DNA from: Acerihabitans arboris
GTDB taxonomy: Bacteria; Pseudomonadota; Gammaproteobacteria; Enterobacterales; Enterobacteriaceae
Reading direction: 5' to 3'
Length of the DNA stretch: 64,000 nucleotides
Assembly: GCF_010131535.1 (NCBI RefSeq)
Contig: NZ_WUBS01000017.1
Location: 1-64,000, forward strand
Part shown: positions 54,684 through 64,000 of the stretch, in pieces
Layout of the letters: each line of letters begins with the position of its first letter
How positions within the stretch are numbered: the stretch's first letter is position 1
Position numbers and translations under genes: made by a program
Notes under the pieces: generated by a model
Told to the model about the DNA's origin: nothing
Seen by the model: only the letters and a program-made list of their open reading frames with translations
The model's database searches: none

Positions 54684-54794
54684 ATGCAGAATTTGATTCT
54701 CATCGCCGTATTGCTCGGCATCGCGGTATTTTCGTTGGTTATGGCTGTTAAAGAAACGCGTAAGAAGTCGCTGATTCGCCAGCGCCACCGTTAG
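54684..54794 (+). CDS. Putative 36-residue single-pass membrane peptide
   Basis: MQNLILIAVLLGIAVFSLVM forms one transmembrane helix, followed by a strongly basic tail KETRKKSLIRQRHR that would face the cytoplasm. GAGG lies nine bases before the ATG. No family is recognised. The helix plus basic tail is common in enterobacterial small membrane proteins. Confidence 0.55.
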   Translation: MQNLILIAVLLGIAVFSLVMAVKETRKKSLIRQRHR

Positions 54795-54904
54795 CAGACC
54801 GGTGGCGGGCACAGTGCGGGCAGGATAGCCTGCATGCCGGCCTGCCGCTACTAACGTGGACCGGACACCGAACCTAGGCCCGGCCCGATGGTATAGTTGC
54901 CCTG

Positions 54905-56011
54905 TCAGAACTGATACACCATTCCCACCGCGACGATATTATTACGCTTGATATCCGCCCGTTCGCTAAACTCGTTGCCGTCCAGCAGGTTGATTTGATA
55001 ATCGACATGAGCCGCCAGATTTTTATTGAAACTATAGGTGGCGCCGACATCAACGTATTTTCTCAGAGGCTGACGACCGTATTTTTCTATATCGACACCC
55101 GTGGTCTGGAGATAAGCCAATGAAGGGGTGAGGCCGAAATCAAACATATATTGCGCCACCACCTCCAGGGTTTGGGCTTTGTGCGCAAATCCGCTGATTT
55201 TGCCGTCATCCTCGAAATCACCAAACCGCGCCAGGTTGTAGCTTTGGGTATACATCACCGCTAAGTACAGGTTTTGCGCGTCATATTTTAGCGCGCCCGA
55301 GTAGGCGTTAACCTTATCGCCACCGCGGCCGTATTCCAGCTTTTTCTGCCCGCCGGTGCGGCTGGCGCTGCTGAACGCGCCCGCGGCGCTGATGCCATGG
55401 CCCAGGTCATAGGTCGCAGACATGCCATAGCCATTGCCGTTGGCCGCGCTAAGCCCGCGACCCTTGCCTTTTTTTTCACCGGCGGCGTTGGCCCCCTGGT
55501 ATTGCAGCGCCACGTCCAGTCCTTCCACCAGGCCAAAGAAGCCGGCATTACGGTAGGTTGCCAGGTTATTAGCCCGCTGGGACAGGTAATCGTCCGCCCC
55601 GAAGGCGTCGCCGCCAAACTCCGGCAGCCGGTCGGTCCAGGACAGCACATCGTACAGCACGCCCCAGTTGCGACCGTAATCAAACGATCCATAGTCGCCG
55701 AACTTCAGCCCGATAAATCCCAAACGCGTGGTCATATCACGGGATTCGTCTTTTTCATCCTGATCCAGCAAAGCCTGGTATTGCCACTGGGCGTAGCCGG
55801 TCAGCTGGTTGGTGACCTGTGTTTCACCGAGAAAACCGAACCGCATATAGGATTGATCGGTGTCGACATTATTATTTTTAAAATAATGTACCCCGGCCAA
55901 GGTACCGTTCAAATCCAGCTTATGGCCGTCCTTGTTGTAGATCTCGACCGCGCCCGCCGCGCCGGTAAAGACTAAAACCGGCATCAGGGCATAATTAAGA
56001 CATAGTTTCAT
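54905..56011 (-). CDS. Outer-membrane general porin (OmpC/OmpF family), copy 1
   Basis: A 368-residue trimeric porin. The start at 56011 begins MKLCLNYALMPVLVFTGAAG, a signal peptide, and follows a GAGGA ribosome site; the frame upstream to 56095 is not supported. The mature protein begins VEIYNKDGHKLDLNG, and the barrel ends in VGMVYQF with the C-terminal Phe needed for assembly. The eyelet-region signature [19 protein letters not shown] is present. It lies in tandem with a second porin. Confidence 0.92.
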   Translation of the reverse strand: MKLCLNYALMPVLVFTGAAGAVEIYNKDGHKLDLNGTLAGVHYFKNNNVDTDQSYMRFGFLGETQVTNQLTGYAQWQYQALLDQDEKDESRDMTTRLGFIGLKFGDYGSFDYGRNWGVLYDVLSWTDRLPEFGGDAFGADDYLSQRANNLATYRNAGFFGLVEGLDVALQYQGANAAGEKKGKGRGLSAANGNGYGMSATYDLGHGISAAGAFSSASRTGGQKKLEYGRGGDKVNAYSGALKYDAQNLYLAVMYTQSYNLARFGDFEDDGKISGFAHKAQTLEVVAQYMFDFGLTPSLAYLQTTGVDIEKYGRQPLRKYVDVGATYSFNKNLAAHVDYQINLLDGNEFSERADIKRNNIVAVGMVYQF

Positions 56012-56504
56012 TATAATATCCTCGGTGTATATAGTGCATTGCGCCACTGCCACGCCAATAAACGGATTGACGGCAGGCAAGAACAACCTGCTCAAAGAAT
56101 AGTTTCTGACATGAGTCGCGATAATACCTAATTGAATTTAGCGATTCAACCGACCGAAGGAAATATTAAAGCTGTAACCTCAATAAACAATAAATGAAAT
56201 CGCTTTTAAATTTAGATGAAAAAAGATTATTTTCGCATTGAATATTAAGTAATAAATATCAATTTATCATATAGTTAAAAATATACCGGATCATTTTACC
56301 CCCTCATCGCGCCCAAATTAAAACCACCACGCTAATTAGATTAGCATGCTCACTTATTGGTCATGTTTTTATTAAAACGGTATTGTCGGCAAGACGTTTA
56401 ATTGAGGTTTAGCTGCTGGCATAAAACAGGAGGAATAAATTATACTATTAATAATGAAATTAAAAACGGAACGGGACGCAAGCGCCTCCCGTTCCGCCCT
56501 GGCG
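56012..56504. promoter_or_regulatory. Intergenic region upstream of porin copy 1
   Basis: About 490 AT-rich bases between the two porin genes. It must contain the promoter and leader of copy 1. I did not find a clear OmpR site like the one before copy 2. Confidence 0.45.
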
Positions 56505-57641
56505 TCAGAACTGATATACCAAGCCTAACGCGACCACGTCGTCGGTATTGATACCGGCGGCATCGGTAAAGTTATCGTCATCCATCAGGTTGATTTTGTA
56601 ATCTACATAGGTAGAGAGGTTTTTATTGAAGTAATAGCTGGTGCCCACATCGACAAATTTCACTAAATCTTCATTCTGGTAGGTATTGTTGTCGCCACCC
56701 TGCCCCAGGTCCTTGCCGCGGGTCTGGTTATAGCCGACGAACGGCACCAGTCCGAAGTCGAATTTGTAGTCTGCATAGGCTTCGAAGCTCTGCGCTTTAT
56801 TCGCGTAACCGTAAACGCTTGAATCACTGGAGCCGAAAGGCGCCGCGTTATAGGACTGGGTAAACATGACCGCCACGTAAACCTGGTTGGCATCGTATTT
56901 TAACCCGCCGGAGTATCCTTCAGCCCGGTCGCCGCGTCCCATGATGGTATTATAGGTGCGGGCGCCGTTTTGATCGTCGGTGCGTTTCGAGTTGAAAAAT
57001 GCGCCCGCCGCGCTGACGCCCATGCCGAGATCGTAGCTTAGCGACATGCCGTAGCCTTCGCCGTTTTGCCCCAGCACGTCTCGCCCGTTGGCCGACTCTT
57101 CCGGGTCGGCATTCTTGCCCTGGTACTGCAGGGCAAATTTCAGGCCGTCCACCAGGCCGAAGAAATTATTATTGCGGTACGTCGCCACGCCGCTGGTGCG
57201 CTGGAACATAAACTGATCGGCGCCGTAGGTGGAGCCGTCGAATTCGGGCTGCATATCGGTGAAGGCGGCGACATCGTACAGCACGCCGTCATTACGACCG
57301 TAGTCAAAGGAACCATAGTCGCCAAATTTCAGGCCGGCGAAGCCATAGCGCGTGTGGTTGCCGTCGTTGGAATCGCTGCCCTCGGTATTGTTGGCCTTGA
57401 TTTCATATTCCCACTGGCCGTAGCCGGTGAGCTGGTCGTTGATCTGGGTCTCGCCTTTGAAGCCGAAACGGGTATAGGTCTTGTCGCCATCGTTGCCTTT
57501 ATTATCGGAGAAGTAGTGCAAGCCATGGAGCGAGCCGTACAGGTCCAGTTTATTACCGTCTTTATTGTAGATTTCCGCGGCGCCGGCCGAACCGGCTGCC
57601 AGCAACGCAGGGATGAGCAGGGATAGAACGTGGAGTTTCAT
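56505..57641 (-). CDS. ompC: Outer-membrane porin, OmpC-like
   Basis: A 378-residue porin. [20 protein letters not shown] is the signal peptide; the mature part begins [15 protein letters not shown] and ends in [26 protein letters not shown] is the loop 3/eyelet region. Its position, divergent from micF and beside rcsD, is that of ompC in E. coli, and the OmpR box upstream resembles the ompC C1 site. GAGGAT lies before the ATG. Confidence 0.9.
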   Translation of the reverse strand: MKLHVLSLLIPALLAAGSAGAAEIYNKDGNKLDLYGSLHGLHYFSDNKGNDGDKTYTRFGFKGETQINDQLTGYGQWEYEIKANNTEGSDSNDGNHTRYGFAGLKFGDYGSFDYGRNDGVLYDVAAFTDMQPEFDGSTYGADQFMFQRTSGVATYRNNNFFGLVDGLKFALQYQGKNADPEESANGRDVLGQNGEGYGMSLSYDLGMGVSAAGAFFNSKRTDDQNGARTYNTIMGRGDRAEGYSGGLKYDANQVYVAVMFTQSYNAAPFGSSDSSVYGYANKAQSFEAYADYKFDFGLVPFVGYNQTRGKDLGQGGDNNTYQNEDLVKFVDVGTSYYFNKNLSTYVDYKINLMDDDNFTDAAGINTDDVVALGLVYQF

Positions 57642-57744
57642 TCTTTTATCCTCGAGTATTTATTATCTTTGCCACCATTGTTTCGGAGTGCTTAAAAGAT
57701 TTATTACGTCTCGATAAGCCATTTCATTTTGCAATAATTGCGAT

Positions 57745-57799
57745 ATTATACTAGCGTTAAAATGATACCAAATAGCTTACAGTGTTTCAAAATGCAAAG
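57745..57799 (-). promoter_or_regulatory. OmpR-type box and -10 of the ompC-like gene
   Basis: On the minus strand TTTGCATTTTGAAACACTGT (within 57799-57775) closely matches the OmpR C1 box of E. coli ompC as I recall it. A perfect TATAAT -10 lies at 57750-57745. The -35 is weak, as expected for an OmpR-dependent promoter. The predicted leader is about 100 bases. Confidence 0.75.
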
Positions 57800-57987
57800 T
57801 TTATATTTAATCATGTTACCACATGGGAACTTATCGCCTTTTAAGCAAACAATAAAAAATAGTCACCCAACGCAACAAATGGGTAAATTTAATATTTTAT
57901 TCATTAAAAAACAATAAGTTATTTAAGATAATCCGCAATAGCACTTTGTGTCAAAACGCGCTGTATTTTTAGACTATTATTAACAAC

Positions 57988-58079
57988 GCTATCATCATTG
58001 AATTTCATTGTTACTCTCATCATTACCTATCATCATTATTTATCTTTTCCCTCGCCGGTGACTTCCCCGGCTTTTTTTT
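57988..58079 (+). ncRNA. micF: MicF small regulatory RNA
   Basis: The 5' end GCTATCATCATTGAATTTC matches the E. coli MicF start GCTATCATCATTAACTTT. The RNA is about 92 bases and ends with the hairpin GCCGG-N8-CCGGC plus eight T. A TATTAT -10 ends at 57980. It is divergent from the ompC-like gene, as in E. coli. MicF pairs with porin mRNA start regions via Hfq. Confidence 0.88.
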
Positions 58080-58401
58080 GAGCCAAAATAAATTATTAAT
58101 ATCCATTAATAAATGTTAGCAAATAAAACATAATTTTTGTCCGATGGGCATATTCGCAAAATGTTTTTGGATAAATATCGACTTATCAGCGCGGGCACGC
58201 ATTATTTATAAGCGCCGCCGAAAAAAAACTAAAATACAAAAACCAGATATCAATCACATTAAAACGCATTTAACGCCTTTTTGTCCCCGCGGCCCTGTAC
58301 GGCGCACTTCGTCATCAGGCCCTGATTATGGTACACTTCATGCCGTCATTTTCCGGGGCCGTGGCCGCTTGCGCCATGGCCGCCGGACAGCGGGAGACCA
58401 C

Positions 58402-58773
58402 ATGCGGCAAGACCAGGATATCGACATCATCTGGGATCGCTTACAGCGATCCGCTTTCCGGTCAAAATTCCGACTCAATGAAAAAGACCTGGCCTACCTG
58501 CGTAATAAAGGTACGGCGGTCGTGCTTTCCCACGCGCGGGATTTTATCGCCGCCCGGCTGGCGCCGGCGCTGCCGGCCAAAGACGGTAAGCAGACGCCCT
58601 GGCGCGGCCATCCGGCGTTCGTCGCCCAGCATGCCACCGCCACCTGCTGCCGGGGGTGTCTCGAAAAATGGCATGGCATCCCCAAGGGGCAAGCGTTAGG
58701 CGCCGCTGAACAAGACTATGTCGTGCGGCTGATAGCGTTATGGCTTGAACGCCGGGGCGGCGGCATCGATTAA
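58402..58773 (+). CDS. DUF4186-family protein
   Basis: A 123-residue cytoplasmic protein. RSAFRSKFRLNEKDLAYLRN, TPWRGHPAFVAQHATATCCR, GCLEKWHGIPKG and a late RLIALWL are the DUF4186 landmarks, with a C-C-x-x-C cluster. ATG at 58402 follows GGAGA. The open frame back to 58144 has no ribosome site and is rejected. Function is unknown. Confidence 0.83.
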   Translation: MRQDQDIDIIWDRLQRSAFRSKFRLNEKDLAYLRNKGTAVVLSHARDFIAARLAPALPAKDGKQTPWRGHPAFVAQHATATCCRGCLEKWHGIPKGQALGAAEQDYVVRLIALWLERRGGGID

Positions 58774-58830
58774 CGATCGCGGCACTGCGTTTCTTTTATC
58801 TATTTCCAGGCGGGATATTCAGGAAGCTTA

Positions 58831-59979
58831 ATGACGACCGTAGATACACCACAGCACGCCGCCCTGCCGGTACGCATCGCCACACGTATTGTGTTCTTTA
58901 TTGCCGGCTTCGGCATGTCGGCCTGGGCGCCGCTGGTGCCCTTCGCCAAGCTGCGCCTGGATATCGGCGACGCCTCCCTCGGCCTGTTGCTGCTTTGCCT
59001 GGGCATCGGTTCCTTGATGGCCATGCCGCTGGCGGCGCCGCTGGCCGCCAGGCTGGGCTGCAAGCGGCTGATTATCGGCGCCGGCGTTTTGCTCTGCCTG
59101 GCGCTGCCGGCCCTGGCGCTGACGCACACCTTAGTTTCGCTGGGCCTGTCGCTGCTGCTGTTCGGTATCGGGCTGGGAGCGATGGATATCAGTATGAACA
59201 TCCAGGCGGTGGCGGTGGAAAAAGCCAGCGGCCGGGCGATGATGTCGGGATTTCACGGGTTTTTCAGTATCGGCGGCATCGCCGGCGCCGGTTTGGTCAG
59301 CATCCTGCTGTGGCTGGGCTGTACGCCGTTTTGGTCGATTGCCGTCGCCGACCTGCTGATCGTCGCCTTAATGCTGTATGCCGGGCGCGACCTGCTGTCG
59401 CAGCGCCAGGAAAACGATCCCGGCCCGCTGTTCGCGCGCCCGCGCGGCAAGGTCATGTTTATCGGACTGCTCTGCTTCATCCTGTTTTTAACCGAAGGCG
59501 CCATGCTTGACTGGAGCGCATTGTTCCTGACCGTCGAGCGCGGGCTCGATAGCGCCAAGGGCGGCTTGGGATATGCCCTGTTCTCCATCGCCATGACCAT
59601 CGGCCGGCTTAACGGCGACCGGCTGATCAACGCCATTGGGCGTTATCATACCCTGGCGGCCGGCAGCCTGTGCGCGTCGGCCGGCATTGGGCTGGCTATT
59701 TTTATCGACCAGCCGGCGGTGACGCTGCTGGGCTTCATGCTGGTGGGATTGGGCGCGTCGAACCTGGTGCCGCTGCTGTTCAGCGTGGTGGGCAGGCAAA
59801 CCGATATGCCGCCCAACCTGGCCCTGGCCGCTATTTCCGGCGTCGGCTACGCCGGCATCCTGGCCGGCCCGGCGCTGATTGGCTTTATTGCCCATTTGAC
59901 CAGCCTGTTCGCCGCGTTTGGCTGCGTCGCATTGTTACTTCTGGTGGTCACCCTGAGCGCGCGTCGGGTGACCCGGTAA
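58831..59979 (+). CDS. Major facilitator superfamily carrier (YbjJ-like)
   Basis: A 382-residue MFS protein with about twelve helices. It lacks the long central loop of sugar-acid carriers. FGIGLGAMDISMNIQAVAVE and MMSGFHGFFSIGGIAGAG are similar to YbjJ-type carriers. The substrate is unknown. AGGA precedes the ATG. It is followed 26 bp later by rcsD. Confidence 0.8.
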   Translation: MTTVDTPQHAALPVRIATRIVFFIAGFGMSAWAPLVPFAKLRLDIGDASLGLLLLCLGIGSLMAMPLAAPLAARLGCKRLIIGAGVLLCLALPALALTHTLVSLGLSLLLFGIGLGAMDISMNIQAVAVEKASGRAMMSGFHGFFSIGGIAGAGLVSILLWLGCTPFWSIAVADLLIVALMLYAGRDLLSQRQENDPGPLFARPRGKVMFIGLLCFILFLTEGAMLDWSALFLTVERGLDSAKGGLGYALFSIAMTIGRLNGDRLINAIGRYHTLAAGSLCASAGIGLAIFIDQPAVTLLGFMLVGLGASNLVPLLFSVVGRQTDMPPNLALAAISGVGYAGILAGPALIGFIAHLTSLFAAFGCVALLLLVVTLSARRVTR

Positions 59980-60004
59980 AAAAAGCCGGTGATGAAAAAC
60001 ACAT

Positions 60005-62716
60005 ATGCAAATTAAGAACCTGACCCTGACCTCGGCGGCGCTGACCCGCGGCCTGCTGGTATTTATTTTATTACTGCTGCTGTCGTTGTGGCTGTTCGGT
60101 TTCCATGCCGTCAATGCGTATATCATTGAGAAACAGCACAGCATGGCCACCATCACCCTGGCGCTGCAAAAACGCATCGATACCTACCGTTTCGTGGCGG
60201 ACCGGCTTTATGACGAATCTTCCAGCACCAGCGCGACGGACGTTATGTTGGGGAATATTCACGAAACCCGCCTGCGTCCGGAGGTGTTTTACATCGAAAA
60301 GCCGCATAAAAAAACCGACGGCCTGATCTTTGGCGCCCATGAGAACGCCACCCTGGCCACGGCGGTCAAGATGTCCGACTACCTGGATATCCTGTGGGGC
60401 GCCGAGAGCAATAATTATTCCCTGTTTTACCTCAACGGCGTCGATAACAGCCTGACGCTGATTTCCACGCAGGCGCTGCGGGATATCGCGCCGCGGTTCG
60501 AGGACAGCTATATCAGCGCCTTGGTCAAATCGCGCCGGGCCGAAATGCTGCAGCAGGCCAATATTCTCGACGAGCGCGAAAGTTTCTCGCCGCTGCGCAA
60601 GTTCCGCTTCCAAAACGACTATTTCTTTACCCAGCGGATTATCATCAACCAGCCGGGACACCTCGCCACCATTGTCGCCTTTGACCTGCCGATCAACGAT
60701 GTCATCCCGCTGAACATGGCGCGGGCCAATTTTTCCCTGGTGTCCGCCGATGAGTCCAGTGGCATCACCGACGACGGGCAGCAAGACGCGCAGTCCGTGA
60801 CCAACCGGATAGCCGGCTCGACGCTGGCCATCACCGCGCAGTTTGCCAATGCGCCGCTGAACCTGGTCTATCGCGTGCCGCTGGGCAGCCTGACCGTTGA
60901 TTTGCTGCGCAACAATATTTGGCCGCTTGCCATTGACCTGCTGTTGATTGCTCTCTCGCTGCTGGGCATTTACCTGGTGCGCCAGCATTTCCTGCGGCCG
61001 CGCGAGAATATGGCGCAGGCGCTGAAATCCCACCGCATCCTGGGCGAGGAAGTGATAGCCAACCTGCCCCTGGGTTTGCTGGTGTACAACTTCAGCGATA
61101 ACAGCCTGGTCGCCAGCAACAAAATTGGCGATCACCTGCTGCCCCATCTCAGCCTGCAAAAAATCGCCAACCTGGCCGAAAGCCACCAGGGCATCATCCA
61201 GGCGACGGTCAATAACGAAGTCTACGAAATCCGCATGTTCAAAAGCCAGCTGTCCCCTGAAACCTATCTGTTCCAGCTACTGGATCATGATAAAGAGGTG
61301 CTGGTGAATAAAAGGCTGCAGCAGGCGCAGCAGGAACTGGCGAAAAACCACCAGGCCCGCCGCGCCATCCTGACCAACTTCCAGGATGAATTAAACCAGC
61401 CGCTGGTGGCGATTAACGAACTGACCGATGCCCTGGCGAACGCCGCCACCGACCAGGACCGGGAACGTTGCCTGGCGGAGCTGAAAAACGAGTCGTCACG
61501 GCTGGCGGCGCTGTTTGACAACCTGCGCCTGATCACGGCGCTGGAAATCCAGGACTGGCAACCGGTCCCCGAGGTATTTTCCCTGCCAAAACTTATCGAC
61601 GCCCTGTTGGTGGAGCGTTTGCCCGCCCTGCGGCAAAAAGGCCTGAGCCTGTATAACCACTACCGTTTGCCGTTGAACCAACGGCAGATGGGCGACGCCG
61701 GCGCGGTAAAAAAAATCATCTCGCTGCTGCTGGATTACAGCATTATCAGTACCCGGTTCGGCAAGATTGCCTTATCGGTTGATCAAGACCCTTCCCGTCC
61801 CGATACCCTGCTGTGTACCATCAGCGATACCGGCAGCGGCATCAGCGCGGGGGAACTGGCCAATCTGCAGCAGCCGTTCGTCAGCCGGGCGCAGGAAGAT
61901 CATTACCAGCGCGGATCCGCCCTCTCCTGGTTCCTTTGCTCCCAATTATGCAAAAAGATGGGCGGCAGCCTGGATATCCACAGCAAAGCCGATATCGGCA
62001 CCCGTTATCGGGTCAGGCTGCGGCTGCCGCTGGCGGAAACCGGCGACGACGCGGACGATCGGGAGGACATCCTGGACGAAACCCTGGTGCTGCTGGATAT
62101 CGCCAATGAGGAAGTGCGGGTCATCGTCAGCGAAATGCTGACCCAGTGGGGGGCGGAGTGCCTGTATCCCGATGAGCATCACCTGGTGCAGGAGCACGAT
62201 CTGTTGCTGACCGACGATATTAACCGGCTGGAAGATTTTGCCGTGTTGCTGCACGGCGATGAACCGGCGATTACCACGCTGGCGCCGCACCGTCTGCGGG
62301 TAAACTACAACCTGAGCGGGCCGCTGCTTGACGGCATGCTACAATTGATGGAGCTCAGGCTGGCGCAAACCGATAACGGCAGGGACGTGGAACCGGCCGC
62401 GCCGTACGGCGAAGAAGCGGCCCTGGAGCAACTGATTTCCAGCGACTATTTTACCCTCTTTGCCGATACAGTACCCGATGACGTCAAGAGGCTGTATACT
62501 GAAGCCGAGAGCGGCGACCTGAGCGCTCTGGCCCAGACCGCGCACCGCCTCAAAGGCGTCTTTGCCATGCTGAACCTGGTCCCGGGCAAGTTGTTGTGTG
62601 AGACCCTGGAACAACATATAAAACAAGCTACTATACAAAATGATAATACAAAAATCGGCAACGATATCCACCAAATTGATGTTTTTGTCATTAAACTGCT
62701 ACAGCATGCAAGGTAG
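60005..62716 (+). CDS. rcsD: Rcs phosphotransfer protein RcsD
   Basis: A 903-residue inner-membrane phosphotransfer protein. It has an N-terminal helix (LLVFILLLLLSLWLFGF), a periplasmic domain, a second helix (WPLAIDLLLIALSLLGIYLV), a degenerate kinase-like region and a C-terminal HPt domain. The HPt histidine is in TAHRLKG, about residue 847. RcsD passes phosphate from RcsC to RcsB. The rcsB gene follows 8 bp downstream. Confidence 0.95.
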   Translation: MQIKNLTLTSAALTRGLLVFILLLLLSLWLFGFHAVNAYIIEKQHSMATITLALQKRIDTYRFVADRLYDESSSTSATDVMLGNIHETRLRPEVFYIEKPHKKTDGLIFGAHENATLATAVKMSDYLDILWGAESNNYSLFYLNGVDNSLTLISTQALRDIAPRFEDSYISALVKSRRAEMLQQANILDERESFSPLRKFRFQNDYFFTQRIIINQPGHLATIVAFDLPINDVIPLNMARANFSLVSADESSGITDDGQQDAQSVTNRIAGSTLAITAQFANAPLNLVYRVPLGSLTVDLLRNNIWPLAIDLLLIALSLLGIYLVRQHFLRPRENMAQALKSHRILGEEVIANLPLGLLVYNFSDNSLVASNKIGDHLLPHLSLQKIANLAESHQGIIQATVNNEVYEIRMFKSQLSPETYLFQLLDHDKEVLVNKRLQQAQQELAKNHQARRAILTNFQDELNQPLVAINELTDALANAATDQDRERCLAELKNESSRLAALFDNLRLITALEIQDWQPVPEVFSLPKLIDALLVERLPALRQKGLSLYNHYRLPLNQRQMGDAGAVKKIISLLLDYSIISTRFGKIALSVDQDPSRPDTLLCTISDTGSGISAGELANLQQPFVSRAQEDHYQRGSALSWFLCSQLCKKMGGSLDIHSKADIGTRYRVRLRLPLAETGDDADDREDILDETLVLLDIANEEVRVIVSEMLTQWGAECLYPDEHHLVQEHDLLLTDDINRLEDFAVLLHGDEPAITTLAPHRLRVNYNLSGPLLDGMLQLMELRLAQTDNGRDVEPAAPYGEEAALEQLISSDYFTLFADTVPDDVKRLYTEAESGDLSALAQTAHRLKGVFAMLNLVPGKLLCETLEQHIKQATIQNDNTKIGNDIHQIDVFVIKLLQHAR

Positions 62717-62724
62717 TCAACATT

Positions 62725-63375
62725 ATGAATAATCTGAACGTCATCATTGCCGATGACCATCCGATAGTCCTGTTTGGCATTCGCAAATCACTGGAATCCA
62801 TTGAATGGGTCAAAGTGGTTGGCGAATTTGAGGATTCCACCTCGTTAATCAACAGCCTTAGCAAACTGGACGCCAACGTCCTGGTGACCGATCTTTCGAT
62901 GCCCGGCGAGAAATACGGCGACGGCATTACCCTGATTAAATATATCAAACGCCATTACCCGCAGTTGGCGATCATCGTATTGACCATGAATAACAATCCG
63001 GCCATTTTAAGCGCGGTGCTGGAGCTGGATATCGACGGTATCGTGCTTAAGCAAGGCGCGCCTACCGATCTGCCCAAGGCGCTGGCTTCGCTGCAAAAGG
63101 GGAAAAAATATACCCCGGACAGCGTGGCTAAACTGCTTGAGCGGATAAGCGCCGGCGGTTATGGCGATAAACGCCTGTCGCCGAAAGAGAGCGAAGTGCT
63201 GCGGCTGTTCGCCGAGGGATTCCTGGTCACGGAAATCGCCAAAAAGCTGAATCGCAGCATCAAGACCATCAGCAGCCAGAAAAAATCGGCCATGCTGAAA
63301 CTGGGCGTGGAAAACGATATTGCGCTGCTTAATTATCTGTCGTCGGTCAGCATGGCCCCGGTGGATAAAGAATAA
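62725..63375 (+). CDS. rcsB: Response regulator RcsB
   Basis: A 216-residue response regulator of full family length. The receiver has the acidic pair Asp10/Asp11 and phosphorylated Asp56 in VTDLSMPG. The LuxR-type HTH is LSPKESEVLRLFAEGFLVTE with AKKLNRSIKTISSQKKSAM. It controls capsule, motility and envelope-stress genes. AAGG lies before the ATG. Confidence 0.97.
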   Translation: MNNLNVIIADDHPIVLFGIRKSLESIEWVKVVGEFEDSTSLINSLSKLDANVLVTDLSMPGEKYGDGITLIKYIKRHYPQLAIIVLTMNNNPAILSAVLELDIDGIVLKQGAPTDLPKALASLQKGKKYTPDSVAKLLERISAGGYGDKRLSPKESEVLRLFAEGFLVTEIAKKLNRSIKTISSQKKSAMLKLGVENDIALLNYLSSVSMAPVDKE

Positions 63376-63391
63376 TTCCCCATCCCTTGCC

Positions 63392-63429
63392 ATGGGCGAC
63401 GTTTTACGCCGCCCATACGGCACTTTTTT
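63392..63429 (+). terminator. Possible terminator between rcsB and rcsC
   Basis: ATGGGCG (63392-63398) pairs with CGCCCAT (63410-63416), and six T follow after seven bases. The gap between stem and T-run makes it a weak candidate. Confidence 0.4.
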
Positions 63430-63521
63430 GCCTTTGCCCGACATTCAGCCCATTTCCCGCCCCGGTGCCCGCGCCCCATCGGTTTTATCCGACATGGCGT
63501 CATCACCCGTCCAATTGACTA

Positions 63522-64000
63522 TTACCCGGCATCAGCGGGCGACTGTTGGCGCCGCTGGCGGGTGAGCTGGCTGAAATGCGCCAGGGTGGGCATGAGCACG
63601 CTCAGGGTAACCGGTTTGGACAAACAGCTATCCATGCCCGCATCCAGGCAGCGCTGTTTTTCCTCCGCCAGGGCATTGGCGGTAACGCCGATTACCGGCA
63701 GGCGGACGCCCTGCCCGCGTAAACGGCGGGTTAGCTGATAGCCGTCCATATTCGGCATATTGACATCGGTCAGGATGATATCCACCGACTGTTTTTGCAG
63801 CGTTCCCAGCGCATCCACCCCGTCGTTGGCGGTGATCACCTGATATCCCAGGGATTCAAGCTGATCCGCCAGCAGCCGGCGGTTGATCGGATGATCGTCC
63901 ACCACCAGGATGCGGATATCGTTATTCAGATCCTGGGCGGTTTGCTGCACGGCGGCCGGTGACGGCAGCGCCGGGAGCAGCGCCTGGTCGCCACGGTAGA
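63522..64000 (-). CDS. rcsC: Hybrid sensor kinase RcsC, C-terminal part (continues beyond window)
   Basis: The minus frame is open from the window edge to the stop at 63522 and encodes the RcsC receiver domain: ILVVDDHPINRRLLADQL, phosphorylated Asp in ILTDVNMPNMDGYQL, and the lysine in SCLSKPVTL. The codons between 63951 and 64000 continue the frame as linker. RcsC faces rcsB from the opposite strand, the usual order. Confidence 0.93.
   Translation of the reverse strand, partial: YRGDQALLPALPSPAAVQQTAQDLNNDIRILVVDDHPINRRLLADQLESLGYQVITANDGVDALGTLQKQSVDIILTDVNMPNMDGYQLTRRLRGQGVRLPVIGVTANALAEEKQRCLDAGMDSCLSKPVTLSVLMPTLAHFSQLTRQRRQQSPADAG

Noticed and set aside
58144-58401. N-terminal extension of the DUF4186 gene
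   Set aside because: No ribosome site, composition unlike the family, and a proper GGAGA-ATG start exists at 58402.
1-64000. CRISPR arrays, rRNA and tRNA genes
   Set aside because: No regularly spaced repeats, no rRNA-like sequence and no cloverleaf ending in CCA was noticed on reading both strands.

Overview
The window looks like chromosome from a GC-rich member of the Enterobacterales. The right end has the order porin - micF - rcsD - rcsB - (divergent) rcsC, which is typical of enterobacteria. PagP, YidG/YidH, Cbl and an ExuT-like carrier fit the same origin. The amount of accessory metabolism and of decaying genes would suit a Sodalis-like or other plant/insect-associated lineage, but that placement is an inference. 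No rRNA, tRNA or CRISPR array was seen.

Layout. (1) 1-4.0 kb is the edge of a mobile element: the start of an IS3-family orfA, a primase-helicase and a tyrosine recombinase overlapping as GTGA, a dyad-rich non-coding stretch, and a decayed membrane-protein remnant. (2) 4.0-10.8 kb is an AT-richer island: an Lrp-type regulator diverges from an eight-gene run that contains a BacA-like prephenate decarboxylase, a class IV aminotransferase, a PaaK-like adenylate-forming enzyme, an ornithine-cyclodeaminase-like dehydrogenase, three small fold-only proteins and a LysE exporter. It reads as an undescribed pathway for a prephenate-derived amino acid. A broken umuD-like gene follows. (3) 11.8-30.4 kb is an organosulfur scavenging locus: flavin reductase, dipeptide-type ABC transporter with two binding proteins, three DszC/SfnB-like flavin oxygenases, three FMN monooxygenases of the luciferase-like superfamily, an SDR-like protein, a class II aldolase and a four-domain rhodanese. 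(4) 30.4-43.4 kb is mixed: PAS-LuxR regulator, lipoprotein, LCMT-type methyltransferase, pagP, LysR/nitroreductase pair, ECF sigma/anti-sigma with a ruined DUF305-propeller gene, yidG/yidH, an orphan repeat protein with a PPxY motif, a hexuronate-type MFS carrier and an SDR. (5) 43.5-54.4 kb holds an M20 amidohydrolase, Cbl and a second sulfur locus: amino-acid racemase, cysteate sulfo-lyase-like enzyme, Ldh2-family dehydrogenase, sulfonate/nitrate-type ABC importer, Fe-alcohol dehydrogenase and an extra binding protein. (6) 54.7-64.0 kb has a small membrane ORF, two porins, micF with its OmpR region, a DUF4186 gene, an MFS carrier and the Rcs phosphorelay.

How the genes work together. The two sulfur loci plausibly supply sulfite or sulfide from organosulfur compounds when sulfate is scarce; Cbl is the visible regulator of that response. 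The island at 4-10.8 kb would take prephenate from the shikimate pathway, decarboxylate it, transaminate it, modify it and export it. Functions are assigned from motifs and remembered family sequences only; no search was run.
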